From: Hydrogenispora ethanolica
GTDB lineage: Bacteria > Bacillota > UBA4882 > UBA8346
Direction: 5' to 3'
Length of the DNA stretch: 64,000 nt
NCBI RefSeq assembly: GCF_004340685.1
Contig: NZ_SLUN01000023.1
Span: 30,681 to 94,680, forward strand
A model generated the notes under the pieces. It ran no database searches. It was not told the origin of the DNA and saw only the letters and a program-made list of their open reading frames with translations. A program made the translations under genes and the position numbers. Positions 41,564 to 47,401 of the stretch are shown piece by piece; within the stretch, counting starts at the first letter, position 1; every line of letters begins with the position of its first letter.

Positions 41564-42001
41564 TTAGTTTTGATAACTGAGTTGGTATTGCAATTGAAAA
41601 GAGTTGCCGGAATCGGCCGTCAAGGGATAATAACGGTACCAAACCCGGTAACTCGCCCAATTCACTCGAGCGCCTTGGAATAGATCATTCCAGCCGCGCG
41701 ACGCTCCATGCCAGTTTCGACCGTCCACCGACCATTCCAAAACGCCGGCGTCCGTCGGAGCTTCTCCCAGCAAGCGCCAGGAGCGCGAGGTATTGTTGAA
41801 GACCGCCAAGCGGACTTCGTATAACCGGAACTCCGGTGTGGTTTGGATCAGATCGACGCTTTCCACCCGGTAACGGCAGATCTCCGGCACCGTCACGGTA
41901 ATGGTATGCGAGGAGCCATCGGCCCGCGCCGTGCCCGAGGCGATGAAAATGGCGAAAAAAAGCGCCATCCATCCGCAATAAAGCAGCTTCCTTGCTGACA
42001 A
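41564..42001 (-). CDS. Secreted subunit-like protein B behind a c-di-GMP riboswitch
   Basis: About 145 residues: signal peptide about 1-28 (hydrophobic MALFFAIFIASG, cleavage near TARADG), then a beta-rich domain with HTITVTVPEICRYRV at the mature start. Paralogous in its C-terminal half to the product at 38005. Start is uncertain. TTG 42001 has GAGGTG about 8 nt upstream, and that site lies inside the riboswitch terminator hairpin, so folding could also mask translation; ATG 41968 is the alternative. The c-di-GMP-I aptamer and its promoter are directly upstream. Confidence 0.65.
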   Translation of the reverse strand: MSARKLLYCGWMALFFAIFIASGTARADGSSHTITVTVPEICRYRVESVDLIQTTPEFRLYEVRLAVFNNTSRSWRLLGEAPTDAGVLEWSVDGRNWHGASRGWNDLFQGARVNWASYRVWYRYYPLTADSGNSFQLQYQLSYQN

Positions 42002-42063
42002 AAACCCCCACCTCTTTGCGGGGGCAGACGAAAAATGGGCAAACAAAAAAACAACCCATTTTC
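41999..42063 (-). terminator. Two hairpins of the c-di-GMP riboswitch expression platform
   Basis: First AATGGG / CCCATT around a T-rich loop (about 42030-42063), then CCCCC-GCAAAGAGGT-GGGGG followed by TTTTTG (about 41999-42024), a good intrinsic terminator. The second hairpin contains the GAGGTG ribosome site of the downstream gene. Confidence 0.7.
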
Positions 42064-42139
42064 GGCGGCCCGGCCATCATAGCATTACGCCTTAGATCCG
42101 TGACTTTGCGTCCCCAGCTTTCGCTGAGTTTGCCTTTAT
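42064..42139 (-). ncRNA. Cyclic di-GMP-I (GEMM-I) riboswitch
   Basis: Minus-strand sequence has the conserved core in order: AAAGGCAAACTC, the tetraloop stem CAGCGAAAGCTG, GGGACGCAAAGTCACGG, ATCTAAGG, then a second hairpin ending GGCCGGGCCGCC. The GGCAAAC, GACGCAAAG and CTAAGG blocks are the GEMM-I signature. It lies between a strong promoter and a terminator in front of a secreted subunit gene. Confidence 0.93.
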
Positions 42140-42177
42140 CGGTTTAGTTGTTTTATTTTGCTGGAAAACTTAAATAA

Positions 42178-42206
42178 ATTATACCACCGTTCCGTTATTT
42201 TGGCAA
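42178..42206 (-). promoter_or_regulatory. Promoter of the c-di-GMP-controlled subunit gene
   Basis: Minus strand -35 TTGCCA (42201-42206), 17-nt spacer, -10 TATAAT (42178-42183), starting 3 bp after the stop codon of the chaperone-like gene. Transcription would begin near 42171, about 30 nt before the aptamer. Confidence 0.75.
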
Positions 42207-42208
42207 CC

Positions 42209-43009
42209 TTATTTGACTTGGAATGTGGTTTGAACCGCCTTCAAGCTCTGGTCGCCCAGATCGGCCACAGCCAGTCCCACATAGTACCCGGGTTGGAAAT
42301 GGAAGGAATACTCCTGCAGGCGGAATTCCTGCGCCGAGCCGGGCAGGATCAGCCCTTCGCCGAAGGACAGGACGTTGACGATCCGGCCGCGGTTGTCCCG
42401 GATCTCCAGGCGGCCCTTGAAACGGACGAATGATTCTCCGCTGTTCTTCACGCGCAGGGCGGCGACGATCTTTTGCTGTTTGGCGTCCCAATTCAAGTGG
42501 AAGCGTTCGATGCTGCCGCGCCCCGGCGCGGAGCCGTTCACATCGATGCGCATGATATAGGCCACCCGGCCGGACATGGCGATCTGGAACCGCCCGTTGC
42601 CCGGGGCGGCGGCCGGAACCGTACTGAACATCAAGGCCGTCCAGTAGCTGCCGGAAGCATCCGCCGGGACTTTCAGGGTATATTGAACCCGTTGGCCGGT
42701 TTTGGGCGCCAGGCTCAGGCGGTTGGCCTGGAGCGTCACCCACGGGGCGGCCGAACGTTTGACCGTCCCCATGGGCAAGAACTGATACGCTCCGGCAGAG
42801 GTCAAAAACCAGTCATTCTTGAAGATCGTCACCTGGGTGGTTTCGCGGTCGGAGCCGAAGACGAAGATCTCGCCCTGGTAAGTCTGGCCGGGACTGATTT
42901 GAATACTGATATCCGGGGGGCTAATCCCCAGATCCAGCGCCAAGCAAGGGCCAGCCCAAATTGCCACCCATATTAGACACAGGAATCCCACCATGCCGGT
43001 TTTTGACAA
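42209..43009 (-). CDS. Periplasmic pilus-chaperone-like protein
   Basis: 266 residues: signal peptide about 1-25 (VGFLCLIWVAIWAGPCLA), then two beta-sandwich domains. The first (about 26-145) starts LDLGISPPDISIQISPGQTY and contains WVTLQANRLSLAPKTGQRVQYTLKVP, the pattern of PapD/archaic chaperones and related Ig-like secreted proteins (a strand followed by basic residues, then xxPxxxxxV). The second (about 150-266) has ALRVKNSGESFVRFKGRLEI. A chaperone for the neighbouring secreted subunits is the most natural reading. TTG 43009 with AAAGGA upstream. Fourteen bp after the pilin-like gene, so same operon. Confidence 0.6.
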   Translation of the reverse strand: MSKTGMVGFLCLIWVAIWAGPCLALDLGISPPDISIQISPGQTYQGEIFVFGSDRETTQVTIFKNDWFLTSAGAYQFLPMGTVKRSAAPWVTLQANRLSLAPKTGQRVQYTLKVPADASGSYWTALMFSTVPAAAPGNGRFQIAMSGRVAYIMRIDVNGSAPGRGSIERFHLNWDAKQQKIVAALRVKNSGESFVRFKGRLEIRDNRGRIVNVLSFGEGLILPGSAQEFRLQEYSFHFQPGYYVGLAVADLGDQSLKAVQTTFQVK

Positions 43010-43023
43010 GACTCATCCATCCT

Positions 43024-43530
43024 TTATTTCGCTGCGACGGTGTAGGTAACCAACGTCTTATAGGTCTGATTCGGGTCGAGCGTCGCGATGTTGCCGTTCA
43101 CCCGCCAGGTCAATTCGACCGGGTTTTGGAGTTGGGCCTTGGTCAGGCCGGCGCTCACAATGGGACTGCCGCCCGTGGTTAAGGTGGTGTATTTGCTGAC
43201 ATCATTGAAATTGGGATCGGTGCCGACCTGCAACAGAGCGGTAATATCCGACCCCTGGGTGGCCTGCCCGGCGACTGAAAGCGTGCAGCCGTTGGCGGAG
43301 TTGGTCCGGATCTGGAGCTTGACTTTGGTGTCGAAATTCTTGGTGACGGTTCCGTCGTCCCGGACCTCATTGGCCTCAATCGCGGTGGCGATGTCGGTGA
43401 GGTTGTCGAGCACCGTCAATTTGGCGAAGGGTTTCACCGTCACCGTCACGGTGTGCTGATTGCCGGCAAAGCTGAAGCTGCCGATGGCCAAAACCGCTAA
43501 CAAGCATGCGAAAACGATACCGCGTTTCAT
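43024..43530 (-). CDS. Secreted pilin-like subunit A
   Basis: 168 residues: signal peptide about 1-23 (RGIVFACLLAVLAIGSFSFAG), then a beta-rich domain with alternating Val/Thr (NQHTVTVTVKPFAKLTVLD, QIRTNSANGCTLSVAG, ELTWRVNGNIATLDPNQTYKTLVTYTV). The mature start HTVTVTV echoes HTITVTV of the product at 41564. It resembles major fimbrial or spore-coat-U-like subunits in size and composition, but homology cannot be proven by eye. Strong promoter and a structured leader lie upstream; AGGAGGA Shine-Dalgarno. First gene of the operon with the chaperone-like gene. Confidence 0.6.
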   Translation of the reverse strand: MKRGIVFACLLAVLAIGSFSFAGNQHTVTVTVKPFAKLTVLDNLTDIATAIEANEVRDDGTVTKNFDTKVKLQIRTNSANGCTLSVAGQATQGSDITALLQVGTDPNFNDVSKYTTLTTGGSPIVSAGLTKAQLQNPVELTWRVNGNIATLDPNQTYKTLVTYTVAAK

Positions 43531-43539
43531 CGAAGATCC

Positions 43540-43675
43540 TCCTCTTGATTATGTAACGAGTCGCCTGGAAAGTAGAAAACCGGCAACACTGCTACGCCGG
43601 TTTCGCCAGTGGCTCCGCCCATCGCCGGTGACTCCGCGCACGATGGGCCTCATCGCCTGAAACACTTTTCTGGCA
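43540..43675 (-). promoter_or_regulatory. Structured leader of the pilin-like operon
   Basis: About 140-nt leader with nested stems GTTTC..GAAAC enclosing CCCATCG..CGATGGG, followed by a terminator-like hairpin ACCGGC / GCCGGT with TTTTCTACTTT. The centre has two similar blocks, GCGGAGTCACCGG and GCGGAGCCACTGG. The layout of an aptamer-like fold plus terminator suggests a riboregulator, but no known class matched. Confidence 0.4.
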
Positions 43676-43681
43676 ATTCTA

Positions 43682-43710
43682 ATTTTATTGACGATTTTTA
43701 CATTTGTCAA
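43682..43710 (-). promoter_or_regulatory. Promoter of the pilin-like operon
   Basis: Minus strand consensus -35 TTGACA (43705-43710), 17-nt spacer, -10 TAAAAT (43682-43687), about 150 nt before the start codon. Confidence 0.75.
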
Positions 43711-43840
43711 TCAACAAACCACATCTGCGATTTTACGTAATATTTGTCCAAAAAACGTCGTATTTTTTAAGTTTATTTTAAAATAATCATTTCAGTGCAT
43801 TAAACATAAAAATTTGGCATGGCGGATGCCGCCCTACTTC

Positions 43841-44050
43841 CTCGATCCACAAAAGATCGATCTTGATTCACAAAAGCAGGATCTTGATTCACAAAAGATC
43901 GATCTTTGTTTACAAAAGCAGGATCTTGAATCGCAAACGATCGATCTGGAATGGCTGCAGATCGATCCGCAGTCATTCCAGATCGATCTGCGATAATAAA
44001 AGATCGATCTCCGGTTCCCGAAGATCGATCTCGAATGACGCTAAGAGCTT
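43841..44050. repeat. Tandem array, ten 21-bp units with GATCGAT core
   Basis: Exactly 21-bp units ending in GATCGAT or CAGGAT, for example CTTGATTCACAAAAGATCGAT. The complement of the linker, TTTTGTGAATCAAG, resembles the TTTTGTGAATAAA linker of the array near 19.9 kb, so the two may share an origin although their palindromic cores differ (GATCGATC against GAGCTC). Later units keep the core but lose the linker. No promoter or ribosome site serves the open frames. Confidence 0.85.
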
Positions 44051-44058
44051 ATGCAATT

Positions 44059-44082
44059 CCCGGGGGAAGTTCTTCCCCCGGG
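44059..44082. other. Perfect 10-bp hairpin downstream of trpS
   Basis: CCCGGGGGAA-GTTC-TTCCCCCGGG, very stable, no T run. It lies about 150 bp beyond the trpS stop and directly after the 21-bp array. It may terminate or stabilise the trpS transcript. Confidence 0.5.
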
Positions 44083-44229
44083 GAGGAAACGGTTTGCAAG
44101 TCGGAAGGAGCATGGCGGGCCCGCTTCGCTACATCCCCATTCAAGGATTCTTTCCGTCCCGGCATCCTTCCTTGCCAACGGTTCATTGGATAAAAATCAT
44201 GGTTGCGCCATTCCGGCCGGATGGTTGGC

Positions 44230-45198
44230 TCAAAAATTCAGATAATCCATCCCGACGTTGTGGCGGGCCCGGGCGAGGGTCTTTGCAGCCACGTTGCGGG
44301 CCTTTTCGGTGCCGCGCCGCATGATCGCGGCGACGTCCTCCCGCGAGTACTGGGCCCGTTTGGCGCGATAGGGCGCGAAATACTCCCAGATGGTCGCGAA
44401 GAGTTCCTTCTTGACCTCGCCGTATTTCAGGCCGGGCGACAGGAAACGCTCTTTCAGCCACTCCTTGCCGGGGCCGTCCAGGAACAGGTTGTAAAGATCG
44501 TATAAGATATTGCCCTCGATCGGCTTGGGCTCATCCACCGGCGTCGAGTCGGTCTTGATGGACATGATCTTCTGTTTCAAAGCCGCTTCGTCGCAGAAGA
44601 TCTCGATGGTATTGCCGTAGGATTTGGACATCTTCTGGCCGTCCAGGCCGGGAATGGTGGCCAGCTCGGTCTCGATATCCGCGTCCGGGATCACGAAGGT
44701 CTCGCCGTAAACATTGTTAAAGCGCAACGCCAGGTCGCGGGCGACCTCCACGTGCTGTTTCTGATCCTTGCCGACCGGAACCCGGTCGGCGTCGTACAAC
44801 AGGATGTCGGCGGCCATCAACACCGGATAGGAGAACAGGCCGTGGCTGGCGGGGATCCCCTTGGCCAGCTTATCTTTGTAGGAATGGCACCGCTCCAGCA
44901 GCCCCATGCCGGTGATATTGCTCAAAAGCCAGGTGAGCTCGGTGACTTCCGGCAGATCGGACTGCACGTAAAAGATGGACTTCTCCGGATCGAGCCCCAG
45001 CGCCAGAAAGTCCAGAATCGCCTCATAGGTCTGGCGGCGCAGCTTCTCCGCATCAAAAACAGAAGTCAAGGCATGGTAATTGACGATGAAACAGAACAGC
45101 TCGTGATTTTCCTGGTACTCGATCATCCGCTTCATCATTCCGAAATAATTGCCAATGTGTAAACTTCCCGAAGGTTGAATTCCCGAAAGTATCCGCAC
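44230..45198 (-). CDS. trpS: Tryptophanyl-tRNA synthetase
   Basis: Charges tRNA-Trp. About 322 residues, class I synthetase with the HIGH-type motif LHIGNYFG near 13-20 and KMSKS in DGQKMSKSYG near 192. GTG 45198 is chosen: the product then begins MRILSGIQPSG as homologues do, with GGAGTG 6 nt upstream; longer in-frame starts would place that site inside the gene. Ninety bp downstream of the SDR gene on the same strand; no T-box was seen. Confidence 0.95.
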   Translation of the reverse strand: MRILSGIQPSGSLHIGNYFGMMKRMIEYQENHELFCFIVNYHALTSVFDAEKLRRQTYEAILDFLALGLDPEKSIFYVQSDLPEVTELTWLLSNITGMGLLERCHSYKDKLAKGIPASHGLFSYPVLMAADILLYDADRVPVGKDQKQHVEVARDLALRFNNVYGETFVIPDADIETELATIPGLDGQKMSKSYGNTIEIFCDEAALKQKIMSIKTDSTPVDEPKPIEGNILYDLYNLFLDGPGKEWLKERFLSPGLKYGEVKKELFATIWEYFAPYRAKRAQYSREDVAAIMRRGTEKARNVAAKTLARARHNVGMDYLNF

Positions 45199-45288
45199 GT
45201 TCGACACTCCTTTATCATTCATCGCATTCAATTGGCCAGTTTGCGGCCCGCCCGGCCGCGAGCCGGGGCCGGACCTAGACTGCCCGGT

Positions 45289-46065
45289 TTATTCGGCATA
45301 GATCATTTTCACGGTCATGCCCCCGTCGATCACCAGATTGGTGCCGGTGATGAAACCGGCGGCGGGGGAAGAGAGATACAGGCAAGCGGCGGCGATATCC
45401 TCCGGCTTCCCGACCCGGCCCACCGGGTGCTGGGAGCGATCGGCCGCGCTGTGCCGGGGTTGCTCGGCCAACCGGCTCTTTTGCCAGTCGCGGACCTCGA
45501 TCCAGCCGGGGCTGACGGCATTCACCCGCACCCCTTGGGCGCCGAGGGTCACGGCCAACGCATGGGTCAGGGCCAGGATGCCCCCTTTCGACGCGGCATA
45601 GGCTTCGGAGTCGGGCTCCGACATCAGCGCGCGGGTCGAGGCGATATTGACGATGGCGCTCTGCGGCTGGCGGACCAGGAACGGCGCCGCATACTTGCAG
45701 GCCATGAAGGTCCCCCGCAGATTCACCCCCAGGACTTCATCCCAGGCGGCCATCGAATCGTCCAAGAGACTGCTCTTGCGGGAGAGTCCGGCATTGTTGA
45801 CCAGGATGTCGATCCGGCCGCAAGCCGCGGCCACCTTGGCCATTAACGCCCGGACGGCGTCCTCGGACGCGATATCGGTCTCAATAAAAAGCGCCCGCCC
45901 GCCGGCGGCCTGGATCGCCGCCTGATTCTCCAGCCCCGCCTCGGCGTCGTTGTCGGCGATCACCGCGATCGCCCCTTCCCGGGCAAACCCTTGGGCCACC
46001 GCCCGGCCGATGCCCTGCCCGCCGCCAGTGACGATGACAACCCGATCCAAAAAATCCTCGGCCAC
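45289..46065 (-). CDS. Short-chain dehydrogenase/reductase
   Basis: NAD(P)-dependent oxidoreductase of unknown substrate. 258 residues with TGGGQGIGRAVA near 13, NNAG near 89, catalytic Ser in NIASTRAL near 140 and YAASK near 155; C-terminal GTNLVIDGGMTV is typical. GTG 46065 has GGAGGTG 5 nt upstream; the upstream in-frame part runs through a palindromic AT-rich region and is not coding. Confidence 0.88.
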   Translation of the reverse strand: MAEDFLDRVVIVTGGGQGIGRAVAQGFAREGAIAVIADNDAEAGLENQAAIQAAGGRALFIETDIASEDAVRALMAKVAAACGRIDILVNNAGLSRKSSLLDDSMAAWDEVLGVNLRGTFMACKYAAPFLVRQPQSAIVNIASTRALMSEPDSEAYAASKGGILALTHALAVTLGAQGVRVNAVSPGWIEVRDWQKSRLAEQPRHSAADRSQHPVGRVGKPEDIAAACLYLSSPAAGFITGTNLVIDGGMTVKMIYAE

Positions 46066-46114
46066 GGGCCCACCTCCATCCCGGATTGAGATTCGTAGAT
46101 TCTTATTCTTTACT

Positions 46115-46204
46115 ATATAGGATGAAATAAATATCTTTACTATAATTTGCATTTCTAAGGCCAAATGCAAATGGAATCAAAGCGGAAATTTATTTCATCC
46201 TATT
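46115..46204. repeat. Nested palindrome, copy 1
   Basis: Outer arms ATAGGATGAAATAAAT / ATTTATTTCATCCTAT (16 bp) enclose about 57 nt that hold a second perfect pair, ATTTGCATTT / AAATGCAAAT. Much more AT-rich than the flanking genes. Its reverse complement aligns with copy 2, including ATAGTA and the GGCC centre. Confidence 0.75.
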
Positions 46205-46205
46205 A

Positions 46206-46297
46206 CAGCGGTAATAAGTTGAATTAAATCCCTTAATTTGCCATCACGGCCGGCTTTAGGGACGTGATGCATAGTAGAAATTTAATTCAACTTATCT
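46206..46297. repeat. Nested palindrome, copy 2
   Basis: Outer arms ATAAGTTGAATTAAAT / ATTTAATTCAACTTAT (16 bp) around an inner pair CATCACG / CGTGATG with a GGCCGGC centre. It is a diverged, inverted relative of copy 1 in which both arms have changed together. Located between pyrF and the SDR gene. Confidence 0.75.
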
Positions 46298-46370
46298 ATG
46301 GATCGTTCCGATCCTTGCCAGTTTTTTGGAGTCAATCCTGCAAACCATGGAAACCACGGTCCGCCCCTTT

Positions 46371-47213
46371 TTATTTTTTCGGGAACTCGGCCCAGATCGC
46401 CCGCATCTCCCGGTCCAGGCGCTCCGCCTCGGCCGCCGCCGCGACGCTGAAATCCGCGCCCGAGGAGGCGTATAGAATGCTGCGCGAGGCGTTGACGACG
46501 ATCCCGTCGCCCGCGGCGGTCAGTCCGTGGAGCACCGTCTGGCGGAGATCGCCGCCCTGGGCGCCGATTCCCGGGATCAGCAGCGGCAAGTCGCCGGCGA
46601 TGGCCCGCACTTCCGCCAATTGCCCGGGATAGGTCGCGCCGACCACCAGGCCGCAATTCCGGTTGGCATTCCATTCCCGGCTGACCTGATCGGCCACGAT
46701 TTTATACAACTCCCGGCCGGCCACGGTCAGCTCCTGGAACTCGCCGGCGCCGGGATTCGAGGTATGGCAGAGCACGAAGACGGCATGGTCCGGGTCGGCC
46801 AGGAACGGTCCGAGCGCTTCCTTGCCCAGGTAGGGATGGACCGTCAGGGCATGGGCTCCGAAGACCTCGAAGGCCGCCTTGGCGTAGCCCCGGTTGGTAT
46901 TGCCGATGTCGGCCCGTTTGGCGTCCAGGATGATCGGCAGCTCGGGAAAGTTCTCCCGGATAAATTGGGTCGTCCGGAGCAGCGCTTCCAGCCCGGGCAA
47001 GCCGTAACCCTCGTAAAAGGCGCTGTTGGGTTTGAAGGCGCAACTATACTCGGCCGTGGCCTCCACGATCGCCCGGTTGAAACGGAAGATGGCGTCGGCC
47101 ACCGAATCCGCGGGGAAAAGCGGCGCGATCTTGGCATAATCAGCATCCAGGCCCACGCAGAGAAAATGGCCCTTACGCCATCGAGTCCTTACCAAATCAT
47201 GAAAACGGTTCAT
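46371..47213 (-). CDS. pyrF: Orotidine 5'-phosphate decarboxylase (type 2)
   Basis: Last step of UMP synthesis. 280 residues, the longer type-2 class. The catalytic DxKxxD array is seen as DAKRADIGNTNRGYA near 97, with GLDAD near 21 and the phosphate-binding PGIGAQGGD near 217. ATG 47213 with GGGGGA upstream. No other pyrimidine gene is nearby. Confidence 0.93.
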   Translation of the reverse strand: MNRFHDLVRTRWRKGHFLCVGLDADYAKIAPLFPADSVADAIFRFNRAIVEATAEYSCAFKPNSAFYEGYGLPGLEALLRTTQFIRENFPELPIILDAKRADIGNTNRGYAKAAFEVFGAHALTVHPYLGKEALGPFLADPDHAVFVLCHTSNPGAGEFQELTVAGRELYKIVADQVSREWNANRNCGLVVGATYPGQLAEVRAIAGDLPLLIPGIGAQGGDLRQTVLHGLTAAGDGIVVNASRSILYASSGADFSVAAAAEAERLDREMRAIWAEFPKK

Positions 47214-47401
47214 GGGGATCCCCCTTGATTTGTAATTAAAAAATACTAATTCGTGATCGAAGCGGCAGTTCCTCCAATAGAAGGAATTTTCCTGGCCCGT
47301 CGAGAAAATATATAGATATTCAAAGATCTGGGATCCACTTTTTCAGTCGTAGCGCGTCCCGGTTCATCCCGGGCGTTCAACCCTATCGAAGGAGTGATGG
47401 A

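Noticed and set aside
43560..43660. Fluoride riboswitch before the pilin-like gene
   Set aside because: GGCGATGAGG resembles the start of that class, but the required downstream pseudoknot blocks are missing and the gene is not a fluoride or ion transporter gene.
43814..43996. Frame encoding repeats such as QKIDLDS
   Set aside because: Same reason: a by-product of the 21-bp array; no promoter or ribosome site and an abrupt end inside the array.
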